From Myxococcales bacterium (GTDB lineage Bacteria; Myxococcota_A; Polyangia; Polyangiales; Polyangiaceae), in assembly GCA_903642325.1 (NCBI GenBank), contig CAHJWM010000020.1, positions 1 through 64,000 of the forward strand: a DNA stretch of 64,000 bases, given 5' to 3'. Positions 16,471-25,500 of this stretch are shown here, piece by piece. The stretch's first letter is position 1. Each line of letters opens with the position of its first letter. Made by a program: the position numbers and the translations under genes. The notes under the pieces were generated by a model that searched no databases, was not told where the DNA came from, and saw only the letters and a list, made by a program, of their open reading frames with translations.

Positions 16471-17772
16471 TCATTGGCGTGCTACGCGCTTGGCGGCGGA
16501 AGCGATCAGTGGATTGCCGCGCCGGAAGTCGTCTTGATCTATTTCCCAAATCATCGCACCGCCGAGGCCTTTTTCTTCGATGAAGTCGAGTTTCTGCGCC
16601 CATGATCTGGGATCGTCATAGCTGAAGAAAACGCGATTCTTTTCGTCGTATGCGAAGGGCACGTGGGCCTTCTCGTCCCATTCGGCTTTTGCTCGGCCGC
16701 TGTTCAGGAGCTCCTGCATCTCGAAGTAGGCCACCAGCCCGGGCTCTTGGGTGCAGCGTTGCTTCGGGCCGCTCGCGCTCGACAAGGTCCCGACCTTCGC
16801 CTCTTCCACCCCGCCGAAGGTGTGACCGTAGGCCGCGAGCCCGACGACGATCTTGTCCGCCGGAACCCCGAAGCCCTCGTAAATCGACACGCTCGCGGCG
16901 ACCCCTGGCCCGAGCTCGGGGTTCGGCGCATTGTGCCCGGTCCGGTGATCCCATGCCCCCGCATAGTCGTAGCTCATCAGGTTTATCCAATCGAGTGAGC
17001 CGTGAATCTTCGGCAGATCATACCACTTGATATACACGCCGCTCGGCGCGGCCACGGTAAACAGCAACTCATCTTTGCCGGTAGCCCGCGCCTCGGCATC
17101 GAAGCCAGCGCGTATATCATGCAGTAGTTTAACGTAATTTGCCGTATCTATCGCGCGCCCTCCACGCGTCGGCTCGGAGGGATACTCCCAATCCAAGTCG
17201 AGCCCGTCGAAGCCGTTTTCTCTGAGGTACTTGATGGCCGACTCGACGAACTGATTACGAGTCGCCGAGGTTTCGGCCATCGCCGAAAAGATCCAATCGT
17301 TGGGTGGATCGCTGTGACTCCAACCGCCCACGGACAGTAATGCTTTCAAGTTCGGGTTCTTCTTCTTCAACGCGACGAACCGCGCATACTGTCCGGTTGG
17401 CCCGAGGTCGGTCTTATCGAACGGCGCGAGCTTGAAGCTCGGCGCGTTGCGATCTCCGCCATCCACGCGCGCGAACGCGAAGTTCAAATGCGTGAACAAG
17501 GTCGGGTCGATATCTTCGACCGTGAAGCGGCACTTCGCGTCGCGCGCGTAGGTCCAGTCGGGAAAATAGCCGACCACGCGTTGGATCGGCCGACGTGCGG
17601 CGGGGGCGACGACGTGCCTACCGGGGCCGCTCTCGGTTCGCCCCGTGCTCCTTCCGGGATCGCCCGCTCCAGCGGCGGGCGCGGCGCTCGGAGTGGCGTT
17701 CGGCATACTCGTCAGGCAGCCGGACAGGGCCAACGACCACAGCGCAGCGAAACGGCGGTTCATGGCCAGCAT
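16471..17772 (-). CDS. Secreted GH18 glycoside hydrolase (chitinase-like) lipoprotein
   Basis: 433 residues; ATG 17772 or 17763. Signal peptide with lipobox ALSGC (Cys19), Ala/Gly/Pro linker to about 60, then a complete GH18 TIM barrel. Catalytic motif DGLDLDWEYP (the DxxDxDxE signature) gives acid/base Glu196. Other family segments are VVGYFPDWTYA, KALLSVGGWSHSDP, INLMSYDYAGAWD and the C-terminal GGAMIWEIDQDDF. GH18 enzymes cleave beta-1,4-GlcNAc links in chitin or peptidoglycan with substrate-assisted catalysis. Surface anchoring fits scavenging or predation on fungal or bacterial walls. Confidence 0.93.
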   Translation of the reverse strand: MLAMNRRFAALWSLALSGCLTSMPNATPSAAPAAGAGDPGRSTGRTESGPGRHVVAPAARRPIQRVVGYFPDWTYARDAKCRFTVEDIDPTLFTHLNFAFARVDGGDRNAPSFKLAPFDKTDLGPTGQYARFVALKKKNPNLKALLSVGGWSHSDPPNDWIFSAMAETSATRNQFVESAIKYLRENGFDGLDLDWEYPSEPTRGGRAIDTANYVKLLHDIRAGFDAEARATGKDELLFTVAAPSGVYIKWYDLPKIHGSLDWINLMSYDYAGAWDHRTGHNAPNPELGPGVAASVSIYEGFGVPADKIVVGLAAYGHTFGGVEEAKVGTLSSASGPKQRCTQEPGLVAYFEMQELLNSGRAKAEWDEKAHVPFAYDEKNRVFFSYDDPRSWAQKLDFIEEKGLGGAMIWEIDQDDFRRGNPLIASAAKRVARQ

Positions 17773-18193
17773 TTGAGCGCACCCGCGGCCTTCGGTCTTG
17801 TCGACTTCATACCCAGAATATGGCCTTTTTTCGCCACGCGCGGTAGGCGGGGAGCTGCGGAGGCACTATCGAAGCAGGGGCTCGCACAAGTACTGCGCTA
17901 CTTGCCAGCTGGCGACTAGGGCGCTGGCGTATGCGATGGCCTGGCCGACACCGACCTCGAGCCCCGCGGCACGCCCTGTTACGGCGCGACTGCGTTCGCT
18001 GGCGGCCCGGCCGCTGTTCGAGCGGATGGGCAATAACATCACCCGATCGGGTGAGACATCTTTCGTTGGCGGTGGCCGGAGCGCGAGAGGCGGGCGTCGC
18101 GTTGTCAGTGACGGCATCTTTCAGCATTCGATTTTCCGCCAACCAACCGCCGAGCGCGCTGGTCTTTCGCGGGTCTTGCGATAGCGTTCCGTG
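17773..18193. other. 421-bp intergenic region, no supported gene
   Basis: Lies between the divergent GH18 and CAP-domain genes. Short open frames on both strands have no recognisable domain, no convincing start and no Shine-Dalgarno. It presumably holds both promoters. I see no tRNA or clear repeat. Confidence 0.5.
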
Positions 18194-19192
18194 ATGGGTG
18201 CAACGTTACGTGACCGCCCGCTCGTGGGGTTTGCCGTAGGGCTGGGCTTTGGCGCGTGCGCCGCCACGCCCGCGCCGAGCAAACCAGCGTCGATACCCGC
18301 CCCGCATGCAACGATCACGGCCGCGCAGGGGCAGGGTGCGCCTGCGCCACGGCCGAATGCCGCGCCGCGTGGGCCGCTCGATCTCGAGCAGGCGCGCCAA
18401 TATCTGTTGTCGTTGGTGAATCGCGATCGCTCGGGGTACGGACTGCCACCGCTGCCACTCGATGAAGCGGCGACGCGTGCGGGTCAGCGCCACGCCGAAG
18501 ACATGGCGCACGCGGGTTACACCGCCCACCTGGGTACGGACGGCTCGGTTCCGGAGCAACGCTATTCAGAGGCCGGCGGCACGGACTTCGTCCAAGAAAA
18601 CGCGGGATGTTTAGCCGACGGTCGCTCCCGTGTCCTCGAAGCCCCCGCGCATTTCGAAGCGCGGCAAATCGAGCGAGTCGAGCGCGCATTCATGGATGAG
18701 ACGCCACCACGCGACGGCCATCGGAGAAATATCCTCAAGCCGACGCACAGCGCTCTCGGGCTGGGCATCGCAAAGCCCGTGGGCGTTGATCTCGCGTGTC
18801 TGTCACAGGAATTCGTCGATGACTACGGCGACTACGGTGCACTGCCGAGGTCCGCCGCACCGGGCGCGATGATTCACATCGAGGGTGACGTGAAAAGCAG
18901 CGTGGCATTCGGCGGCGTTGGCATCGGTCGCATCGAGCTGGGGCAGCCACTCACGGCCGCGTATTTGAACACCACTTACGTGTATCCGGTGCCCGCGCCG
19001 CAAGAGTTGTACTTTCCCGCCGGCTTCGTCACGAAGAAGCCGGTCCTTGTCCGCGGCAAACACTTCAGTATCGACGTTCCCCTCGGCAACGCGGGCGAGT
19101 CGGGCCGTTACGAGGTGAGCATTTGGGGAAGATTTCCCGGCGCCGGACCGCAACTGGATATGATTAGCCTGCGCGTACTCACTTCCAAGTAG
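18194..19192 (+). CDS. CAP (SCP/PR-1) domain lipoprotein
   Basis: 332 residues from ATG 18194, with a GTG immediately before it. Lipobox-like GFGAC near residue 21, Pro/Ala linker to about 60, then a CAP domain (about 65-200). The domain shows LVNRDRSGYGLPPL, AGQRHAEDMAHAGYTAH and DGHRRNILKPTHSALGLGI, with the His residues of the CAP cavity. The remaining 130 residues are beta-rich (AMIHIEGDVKSS to SLRVLTSK), possibly a separate Ig-like domain. CAP proteins are secreted, and functions range from lipid binding to proteolysis. It cannot be specified here. Confidence 0.85.
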   Translation: MGATLRDRPLVGFAVGLGFGACAATPAPSKPASIPAPHATITAAQGQGAPAPRPNAAPRGPLDLEQARQYLLSLVNRDRSGYGLPPLPLDEAATRAGQRHAEDMAHAGYTAHLGTDGSVPEQRYSEAGGTDFVQENAGCLADGRSRVLEAPAHFEARQIERVERAFMDETPPRDGHRRNILKPTHSALGLGIAKPVGVDLACLSQEFVDDYGDYGALPRSAAPGAMIHIEGDVKSSVAFGGVGIGRIELGQPLTAAYLNTTYVYPVPAPQELYFPAGFVTKKPVLVRGKHFSIDVPLGNAGESGRYEVSIWGRFPGAGPQLDMISLRVLTSK

Positions 19193-19267
19193 GTGCTTGT
19201 GGTCAGGGCTTGCACTCACTACATCAAGCTGAAACCTGGTTGTAAGTGTCACGCGCAATTCCGGTGC

Positions 19268-19296
19268 GCTCACTGTCTCCTTCACTTTTAGTGAGC
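19268..19296. promoter_or_regulatory. Inverted repeats between the CAP and repeat-lipoprotein genes
   Basis: GCTCACT at 19268-19274 pairs with AGTGAGC at 19290-19296, and an alternative tight hairpin TCACT-TTT-AGTGA (19282-19294) uses the same right arm. Mutually exclusive stems like these can act in attenuation or as a transcript end. No further evidence is available. Confidence 0.3.
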
Positions 19297-19311
19297 TGAA
19301 GAAGAGGATAA

Positions 19312-19323
19312 CAGTTACAACTG
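19312..19323. promoter_or_regulatory. 12-bp palindrome upstream of the 19389 gene
   Basis: CAGTTACAACTG is a perfect palindrome 65 bp upstream of the ATG, in a locally AT-richer stretch. It is a candidate operator for the lipoprotein gene. Confidence 0.3.
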
Positions 19324-19388
19324 CTCTAAGGTTCTATCTGTTGCCTGCCGTCGGTTAGACGTCGAGCCCAGTAGTCTTCGGAGCACCT

Positions 19389-20309
19389 ATGACATTAGCG
19401 CGTGGTTTTTTCTTCGTGTCTTGGGCCATGAGCTCCGCGGTGCTGAGCGCCGGGTGTGGCTCGGGCAATACGGGGCTTTTTTCCGAGACGACCGCGGGAT
19501 CTAGCAAAGGCGGTGCCGATGGTGGAGCTTCCAATCCAGGATCAAGCGCGGCGAGCTCAGGTGGCTCTGACTCCGCCGCAGCAGCAGGTGCGCTTGGCGT
19601 GGGCGGTAAAGACACCGACGTTGGCGGGGCGAGCGGCGGCGGTGGTGCAGGCAGCGAAACAACCGGCGTCGGCGGTGAGAGTGGCGCTGTGCATGGCGGC
19701 GTGGCGGGCTCGGGTGGAACTACGGCAGGCTCCGGCGGAGCACTGGCCGCCATGGGCGGTACAGCGGCGGGCGGTACAGCGGCGGGCGGTACAGCGGCGG
19801 GCGGTACAGCGGCGGGCGGTACAGCGGCGGGCGGTACAGCCGCAGGCTCCGCGGGCAGGGGCGGCAGCAGCGTCGGCGGCATGAGCGGCGGCGCGGATTG
19901 TCCAGCTGCAGCCCCGACGCCGGGCAACGGTTGCTCCGTGAGCACGCCCGATAGCTGCTTCTATTCAGGCGTTGCCTGCAGTTGCCTTCCTGCTGCCGGA
20001 CCTGGACCGCTCGCCCATCGGTGGGGCTGCTACGGAGCTCCGGAAAAGTGTCCCGCTGCCGCGCCAGCGCCGTCGTCTCCGTGCAAGCCACCGAGCTTTG
20101 GCGCGGAGTGCCCCTATCCGGGCGCCGAGTTCTGCGTGTGCGAGGGAAGGTACGGCAACGAGGACAAGTGGAGCTGTGCGGTGCCTGCGCCCGCGTGCCC
20201 GGCGGAAAGGCCGAAAGAAGGCGGGTCCTGCACGGGCGTCCGCGCTTGCAACTATGCGGACCGCGCGTGCTTCTGCAATGGGGCCAGCTGGGGATGTGAA
20301 GGCGACTGA
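19389..20309 (+). CDS. Repeat-containing, Cys-rich secreted lipoprotein
   Basis: 306 residues. Signal peptide with lipobox LSAGC near residue 23. Residues about 30-170 are Gly/Ala/Ser/Thr-rich, including six exact GGTAA pentapeptides encoded by a 15-bp tandem repeat. The C-terminal 130 residues hold about 16 cysteines in motifs such as CPAAAPTPGNGCSV, CFYSGVACSCLPA and CNYADRACFCNGASWGC. These suggest disulfide-bonded modules, each with a C-x-C pair. The structure (lipid anchor, flexible stalk, Cys-rich head) fits a cell-surface protein. Function unknown. Confidence 0.8.
   Translation: MTLARGFFFVSWAMSSAVLSAGCGSGNTGLFSETTAGSSKGGADGGASNPGSSAASSGGSDSAAAAGALGVGGKDTDVGGASGGGGAGSETTGVGGESGAVHGGVAGSGGTTAGSGGALAAMGGTAAGGTAAGGTAAGGTAAGGTAAGGTAAGSAGRGGSSVGGMSGGADCPAAAPTPGNGCSVSTPDSCFYSGVACSCLPAAGPGPLAHRWGCYGAPEKCPAAAPAPSSPCKPPSFGAECPYPGAEFCVCEGRYGNEDKWSCAVPAPACPAERPKEGGSCTGVRACNYADRACFCNGASWGCEGD
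19755..19844 (+). repeat. 15-bp coding tandem repeat, six units
   Basis: Units of GGCGGTACAGCGGCG run in frame and encode GGTAA. The first five are identical at the nucleotide level and the sixth differs by two substitutions. Nucleotide identity between units suggests recent expansion by slippage, so copy number probably varies between strains. Confidence 0.9.
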
Positions 20310-20459
20310 ACGGTGCCAACGCCAAACGGTGCAGCCAGACCGTCGTGCGAGGCCGCCGCACGTTGCGCCGAAGTCGACTAATGTCCCGGACCTGCGCCGA
20401 GAGCGGGTCGAGCCGGCGCGAGCGGCTTCCAGCTCCGTTCAGCAGCCAGACTGAGGCCT

Positions 20460-21359
20460 CTAGTTTTCGAGCAAGCTCCGTAGCGTCGTTCCCATATCGC
20501 TCGGGGTTGGCGCAACGCGCACCCCCGCCGCCTCCAACGCGGCGATCTTGTCCTTCGCCGTGCCCTTGCCGCCGCTGATGATGGCACCCGCGTGGCCCAT
20601 CCGCTTGCCAGGCGGCGCGGTCGTGCCGGCAATGAAGCCCGCGACCGGCTTCTTCATGTGTTTGGCGATGTACTCGGCGCCCCGCTCTTCGGCATTGCCG
20701 CCGATTTCGCCGATCATGATCACACCCTCGGTGTCTGGATCGTCGTTGAACAGCTTCAGCACGTCCACGAAGTCCATGCCGGCGACAGGGTCGCCGCCGA
20801 TGCCCACGCACGTTGACTGACCCATGCCCAGGGCGGTCAATTGCCCAACTGCTTCGTACGTCAGGGTGCCAGATTTGGACACGACTCCGTATTTCCCGAT
20901 GCGGTGAATATGCCCCGGCATAATGCCAATTTTGCACGCGCCCGGGGTGATGATGCCTGGACAGTTCGGGCCGATCAGACGCCCCTTCCGGCCCTCGATC
21001 ACGCGCCGCACGCGGAGCATGTCCATCACCGGGATGCCCTCGGTGATGCACACCACGAGCGCGAGCTCGGCGTCGAACGCTTCCAAGATAGAGTCGGCCG
21101 CGCCGAGCGGCGGCACGAAGATGCAGGAGGTGTTAGCGCCAGTTTGCTTCACCGCGTCGGCAACCGTGTCGAACACCGGCACAACGACCTTCTTACCGTC
21201 CGGTCCTGCGGCTTCGAACTGCTCCCCACCGCGGTTGGGTGTCACCCCTGCCACGATTTGCGTGCCGTAAGCGATGCATTGCTTGGCGTGGAACGAGCCT
21301 GCCGAGCCGGTGATCCCTTGAACCAGGACCTTGGTGTTCTTGTCGACCAGAATTGCCAT
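20460..21359 (-). CDS. sucD: Succinyl-CoA synthetase alpha subunit
   Basis: 299 residues, standard length. CoA-binding N-terminus ([21 protein letters not shown]), [23 protein letters not shown] and the phosphohistidine segment represented by [17 protein letters not shown]. Together with SucC it converts succinyl-CoA plus NDP and phosphate to succinate, CoA and NTP in the TCA cycle. Last gene of mdh-sucC-sucD, 15 bp after sucC. Confidence 0.97.
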   Translation of the reverse strand: MAILVDKNTKVLVQGITGSAGSFHAKQCIAYGTQIVAGVTPNRGGEQFEAAGPDGKKVVVPVFDTVADAVKQTGANTSCIFVPPLGAADSILEAFDAELALVVCITEGIPVMDMLRVRRVIEGRKGRLIGPNCPGIITPGACKIGIMPGHIHRIGKYGVVSKSGTLTYEAVGQLTALGMGQSTCVGIGGDPVAGMDFVDVLKLFNDDPDTEGVIMIGEIGGNAEERGAEYIAKHMKKPVAGFIAGTTAPPGKRMGHAGAIISGGKGTAKDKIAALEAAGVRVAPTPSDMGTTLRSLLEN

Positions 21360-21374
21360 GCTCTTGAACCCTAT

Positions 21375-22574
21375 TCACGCAGCGCGCACGGCGGCGACGA
21401 TTTTCTTGGCCCCGTCCGACATCGTGTCGGCGGCCTGAATTGAAAGCCCGCTATCTTTTAGGATTTGCTTACCTAGATCCACGTTCGTACCTTCCAAGCG
21501 GACGACGAGCGGCACTTTGAGGCCCAGCTCTTTGGTGGCCGCGACCACGCCTTCCGCAATCACGTCGCACTTCATGATCCCGCCGAAAATGTTGACGAAG
21601 ATGCCTTTGACCTTGGCGCTGGACAAGATCATCGAGAACGCTTTTTTGACCTGATCCTTGGTGGCGCCACCGCCCACGTCTAGGAAGTTCGCAGGTGCGC
21701 CGCCCTCGTGCTTGATGATGTCCATCGTGGACATCGCCAAACCGGCGCCGTTGACCAAGCAGCCGATGTCGCCGTCCAGTGAGACGTAGCTGAGGCCTGC
21801 ATCTTTGGCCTCGAGCTCTACGGGGTCTTCTTCGGCCTTGTCCATTTGCTCGATCCACTCCTTATGGCGGCCCGAGGCGTTGTCGTCGAAGGTGATCTTG
21901 GCGTCGAGCGCGACCACTTTACCGTCTTTGGTGACGACGAGCGGATTGATTTCACACAAGGAGCAATCTTCCTTCTCGAACAGCTCACTCAGCTTTTGCA
22001 CGAGCTTCACGAAGGCACCGATGGTCTCTTTCGGGCTCGGCGTGCCTTTGCCGATTTCCAGCGCGTAAGCAAGATCTCGAGCTTGATAAGCGCTCAGGCC
22101 CGTGACCGGATCCACGTGCACCGTCAGGATCTTCTCCGGCGTATGCTCAGCCACGGTCTCGATTTCGACGCCGCCTTCCGTGGACGCCATGACGGCGATG
22201 CGCCGTTCTTCGCGATCTACGACCAGGCCCAGATACAGCTCGCGCGCGATATCGAGCCCTTGCTCCACGTACAGCCGCTGCACCTTTTGGCCTTCGGGCC
22301 CGGTCTGATGCGTGATCAGCTGCATGCCCAAGATCTGCGAAGCAACGACTTTGGCTTCCGCCGCGCCGCCTTTGACGACCTTGACGCCGCCGCCCTTACC
22401 GCGGCCGCCGGCGTGGATCTGCGCTTTGACGACTACGACCGGGATTTTGGTCTCGTCGATCAGCTTTTGAGCCGCGATTTCGACCTCGGCCGCCGTGAAG
22501 CACGGGTAACCCTTGGGGGTTACTATGCCGTAGCGCTGAAACAACTGCTTGCCCTGGTATTCGTGAATTTTCAT
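21375..22574 (-). CDS. sucC: Succinyl-CoA synthetase beta subunit
   Basis: 399 residues. ATP-grasp N-terminus starting [17 protein letters not shown], the Gly-rich [16 protein letters not shown] loop, CEINPLVV and the C-terminal ligase domain with [13 protein letters not shown] and [10 protein letters not shown]. It binds the nucleotide and succinate. Start lies 3 bp after the mdh stop, and sucD follows directly. Confidence 0.97.
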   Translation of the reverse strand: MKIHEYQGKQLFQRYGIVTPKGYPCFTAAEVEIAAQKLIDETKIPVVVVKAQIHAGGRGKGGGVKVVKGGAAEAKVVASQILGMQLITHQTGPEGQKVQRLYVEQGLDIARELYLGLVVDREERRIAVMASTEGGVEIETVAEHTPEKILTVHVDPVTGLSAYQARDLAYALEIGKGTPSPKETIGAFVKLVQKLSELFEKEDCSLCEINPLVVTKDGKVVALDAKITFDDNASGRHKEWIEQMDKAEEDPVELEAKDAGLSYVSLDGDIGCLVNGAGLAMSTMDIIKHEGGAPANFLDVGGGATKDQVKKAFSMILSSAKVKGIFVNIFGGIMKCDVIAEGVVAATKELGLKVPLVVRLEGTNVDLGKQILKDSGLSIQAADTMSDGAKKIVAAVRAA

Positions 22575-22577
22575 GGT

Positions 22578-23516
22578 TCAGGACTTGGCTTTGACGATGT
22601 CGACGACTTTTTGCACGCTGTCGGCACTGGTCTTGAGCATGGTTTTTTCAACGTCCGACAGCTCGATCTCGAGGATCTTCTCGACGCCGCCCGCACCGAT
22701 GACGACTGGTACGCCCAGGTACAAATCCTTGTAGCCGTACTCGCCCTCCAGGTACGCTGCGGCGGGCAGAATGCGCTTTTGGTCGTACAAGTACGCCTCG
22801 GCCATGGCAATCGCGCTGGAAGCCGGCGCGTAATAAGCGCTGGTGCCCATCAGGCCGACGATTTCGCCGCCGCCCTTGCGTGTGCGGTCGATGATCGCAT
22901 TCAGGCGATCTTCCTTGATCAGTTGCTGCACGGGAATGCCGTTGATCGTCGTGTATCCGAGCACCGGCACCATATCGTCGCCGTGGCCGCCGAGCACCGT
23001 GGCGCGCACATCCTTGATGCTAGCGCCCACCTCGCGCGCCAAAAAGAGGGAAAAACGGGCGCTGTCCAAAACTCCCGCCATGCCCACGACCTTCTCGCGC
23101 GGGGCCCCCACGCGGCGCTTGTACTCGTAAACCATGGCATCTAGCGGATTCGAGATCACGATCACGAACGCGTCCGGGCAGTGCTTCTTGGCGTTGTCGG
23201 CGACGTTCTGGATGATAGGGAGGTTCGAGCCAACCAGATCGTCACGCGACTGACCGGGTTTTCTGGGAATGCCGGCGGTGATGATCAGAACATCGACGCC
23301 CGCTAGATCCTCCCAGCTCGAGGTCCCCGTGATCTTGGCGTCGCTGCCCGAAAGTGCGCTGGCTTGCTCGAGGTCAAGGGCCTTCCCTTGCGCGAACTTT
23401 TCTTTCGCCGGAATGTCGAACAGCACCACGTCTCCGAGCTGCTTCGTCGCGGCCAGGCTCGCAAGCTCACCACCGATGTTGCCCGCGCCGATGAGGCCAA
23501 TCTTCTTTCGTGCCAT
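22578..23516 (-). CDS. mdh: Malate dehydrogenase (LDH-like type)
   Basis: 312 residues from ATG 23516, set by AGGAG about 9 bases upstream; a longer frame to 23582 lacks a ribosome site. NAD-binding GLIGAGNIGG, then DIPAKEKFAQGKALDL, substrate loop ITAGIPRKPGQSRDDLV, and catalytic His in VLGGHGDDMVPV. The RKPGQSR loop indicates malate rather than lactate specificity. It oxidises malate to oxaloacetate. First gene of a TCA operon with sucC and sucD. Confidence 0.96.
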   Translation of the reverse strand: MARKKIGLIGAGNIGGELASLAATKQLGDVVLFDIPAKEKFAQGKALDLEQASALSGSDAKITGTSSWEDLAGVDVLIITAGIPRKPGQSRDDLVGSNLPIIQNVADNAKKHCPDAFVIVISNPLDAMVYEYKRRVGAPREKVVGMAGVLDSARFSLFLAREVGASIKDVRATVLGGHGDDMVPVLGYTTINGIPVQQLIKEDRLNAIIDRTRKGGGEIVGLMGTSAYYAPASSAIAMAEAYLYDQKRILPAAAYLEGEYGYKDLYLGVPVVIGAGGVEKILEIELSDVEKTMLKTSADSVQKVVDIVKAKS

Positions 23517-24228
23517 GTTCAATAACTCCTGAGTAAATGCGCCGACTTGGCGATTGTCACGCCGACCGCTGGTCCGTACCACTTCTGAAATAAATTACCG
23601 TCTTCGCGAGCGGCGGCGCTCGGGCAATTCGCGACGGTTGACGCCTAACGACCAGCGATTAGACCAGGGGCAAGGCCGGAGCAACAACACATCCGCTCAG
23701 GCTGAAACTTCGCGAACGCGCGCGCAGTGAGGCCCGGTTTGTCCGTGAGTCTTGGTGTTCGGGGAAGCTTTCCAGGCTGGCGGCGCCGATGCTGGTTGGC
23801 GCAGTTTTTGGCGAATACGGCGGAGCGCCAGAACCGGCCTCCAGCCCACATCCGCCTTCAGCTGCGGGCTCGAGATCGATTCCCAACGCGGTTCGGGTCG
23901 AAGCACCCGCACTCGACGAATGCGAGGTGCAGCCCGGTCGCCCCCCCGGAGCCCCTTTGGCGCGCTAACACCAACGTTGTCGCGAAGGCTCGCTGCGAGG
24001 GCGAGGTGTACACGGTCGTGGGCGGCGTCAGCGACGCTCTGCGGCGCAGAGCCGCGGATGACGACGCACCTCGTGGCCGACTTTCGAATGGCGCGCGGCG
24101 CGGCCTTGCACGGCAAAAGCTGCCACCAGGCGAACCCCGGGTCGCCGGACTTCCAAAGTAACTCCTGTCCGAGCACTTGCCTGTGAAGTGAAAATCCAAG
24201 AGCTTGGGCGTCGCGCTATAATCGCGGC
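23517..24228. other. 712-bp region without a supported gene, upstream of mdh
   Basis: The stretch separates the leftward mdh operon from a rightward gene. Overlapping open frames exist on both strands (for example 23697-24176 minus and 23727-24161 plus). They are Arg/Pro/Ser-rich in all readings and show no domain. It contains a folded element at 23598-23637. It could hold regulatory DNA, a decayed gene or a genome-specific repeat. I cannot support a gene. Confidence 0.5.
23598..23637. promoter_or_regulatory. Imperfect long inverted repeat upstream of mdh
   Basis: CCGTC-TT-CGCGA at 23598-23609 pairs with TCGCGACGG at 23629-23637 except for the TT bulge, and a short GAGC/GCTC stem lies inside. 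It sits 82-121 bp before the mdh start and could be an operator or 5'-leader structure of the TCA operon. Confidence 0.35.
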
Positions 24229-24606
24229 GTGACCGAAGCGGCCCTCAACGACGATCATTGTTTGCTGTTCGTCTATGGCTCGCTACAACGCGGGCACTCG
24301 AATCATCGCGAGCTCGGCTCAGCGCGTTTCCTCACTGAGACGCGCACGGCGCCGCGCTTCGCGCTCCGCGTAATATCGGGTTATCCGTTGCTCGTCCCAG
24401 GCGTGCGCTCGGTGCGAGGCGAGCTCTTCGAGGTGCCGCCCGCGCGTTTGGCCTTTCTCGACGCATTCGAAGGGTCGCTGTACGTTCGAACGGAAATCGA
24501 GCTGGAAAATGGCGGGCGCGCCCTCGGCTATTTGGCGCGGGACGAAGCGGCCGGGGTGGCCTACGAGGCAGACCATTGGCTCGATCTCAGCCTGATTCGA
24601 TGTTAA
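24229..24606 (+). CDS. Gamma-glutamylcyclotransferase-like (AIG2/GGCT fold) protein
   Basis: 125 residues from GTG 24229. The family signature FVYGSLQRG is at 14-22. It is followed by VRGELFEVPPARLAFLDAFEG, where a Glu/Asp supplies the expected catalytic acid, and YVRTEIELENG. Members cyclise gamma-glutamyl amino acids or amines to 5-oxoproline, but many are uncharacterised. The stop overlaps the stop of the convergent phosphatase gene by about 4 bp. Confidence 0.85.
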   Translation: MTEAALNDDHCLLFVYGSLQRGHSNHRELGSARFLTETRTAPRFALRVISGYPLLVPGVRSVRGELFEVPPARLAFLDAFEGSLYVRTEIELENGGRALGYLARDEAAGVAYEADHWLDLSLIRC

Positions 24607-25355
24607 TCCCGGGATTCGTAAACGTTCATGGCGGGCAGCTCGAGCGCAGTGAGAAAACCACCATTGCCGCAGCCGGTGTCGATGCCCACCACGTTCTCAC
24701 CCGCCCAGAGGTCGCTTGGATCCTCCGGCGTGTAGCCGGAGAGCTCGGGCGGTAAGTATTCCGTGCGCGTGTGCCCGAAGACCACGAGCTTGCCCCGGTA
24801 ATTACGAAAAAAATGCTCGTCGCGCAGCCACAAGAGCACGATCGGGTCGGACACGGCACTGGGGTGGAGAAAGCCTTGTGGCGCGCGCGGTAAGCCAGCG
24901 TGAACGTAGATGGCGTGCTCGTCCTCGTACCAATAAGGCAACCCGCGGAGCCAATCCACGACCTCCGTGGGGAAGAAATCACCGGAGGTAAAAATCATGG
25001 CCTCGTTCTGCAACGGCCCCTCGTTCTCCTTGGGCACGGCGCCGCCTACGAAGGAGCGGTACGCGGCAAGGCAGCCGTTGCCTGGTGGAGTCACGAACTC
25101 GTCCCAACCCCGTTCGATCACGCGCAGCCAGGCGTCTTCATGGTTGCCGCGGAGCGCTACGATCTTGGCGACCGTCTTGTCCTTGAGCGTGCGCACGTAA
25201 TCCACGACCTGCGCAGATTGCGGGCCGCGGTCGATGTAGTCGCCCAAGAACACGATAGTGTCCTCGACCGTCAGCGTTGGGAGGGTCGACATCAGCTTGT
25301 ACAGGTGCTTGGTCTCACCGTGAATATCGCCGATCGCGAACGTGCGCTTCGCCAT
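24603..25355 (-). CDS. PPP-family metallophosphatase (Ser/Thr phosphatase-like)
   Basis: 250 residues from ATG 25355. The longer frame reads through a 9-bp tandem repeat and is rejected. Metal-binding motifs come in order: GDIHGE at residues 7-12, FLGDYIDRGPQS, LRGNHEDAWL, then His in YVHAGLPRAP and VFGHTRTEY. These match bacterial PrpA/ApaH-like PPP phosphatases, which hydrolyse phosphoprotein or diadenosine polyphosphate substrates. The gene is divergent from the ABC-F gene. Confidence 0.9.
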   Translation of the reverse strand: MAKRTFAIGDIHGETKHLYKLMSTLPTLTVEDTIVFLGDYIDRGPQSAQVVDYVRTLKDKTVAKIVALRGNHEDAWLRVIERGWDEFVTPPGNGCLAAYRSFVGGAVPKENEGPLQNEAMIFTSGDFFPTEVVDWLRGLPYWYEDEHAIYVHAGLPRAPQGFLHPSAVSDPIVLLWLRDEHFFRNYRGKLVVFGHTRTEYLPPELSGYTPEDPSDLWAGENVVGIDTGCGNGGFLTALELPAMNVYESRD

Positions 25356-25417
25356 ATGCAGCCAAGCTATCACAGCGCTACCCATCGACGAAGAATACGA
25401 GGCGAGCGCCCACCGCC

Positions 25418-25462
25418 GCGCCCATCGCGCCCATCGCGCCCATCGCGCCCATCGCGCCCATC
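25418..25462. repeat. 9-bp tandem repeat, five units
   Basis: GCGCCCATC five times in a row, followed by a degenerate unit, in the 145-bp divergent region between the phosphatase and ABC-F genes. A length change would alter promoter spacing of one or both genes. Confidence 0.85.
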
Positions 25463-25500
25463 GCGTCCGAGCCGCATCGGTGTTAGGGCGCCGCCCACCA

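Noticed and set aside
17807-18142. Short minus-strand frames between the GH18 and CAP genes
   Set aside because: Overlapping frames in several registers, none with a domain, start signal or clear codon bias.
19355-19945. Pro/Ala-rich minus-strand frame opposite the repeat lipoprotein
   Set aside because: It is the reverse reading of the GGTAA repeat tract and other low-complexity codons; no RBS or domain.
21846-23144. Long open frame (432 codons) on the plus strand
   Set aside because: It lies antisense to sucC and mdh, whose products are certain. The antisense frame is open because of GC codon bias.
25418-25462. CRISPR-like array
   Set aside because: Units are 9 bp with no spacers, so it is a simple tandem repeat.
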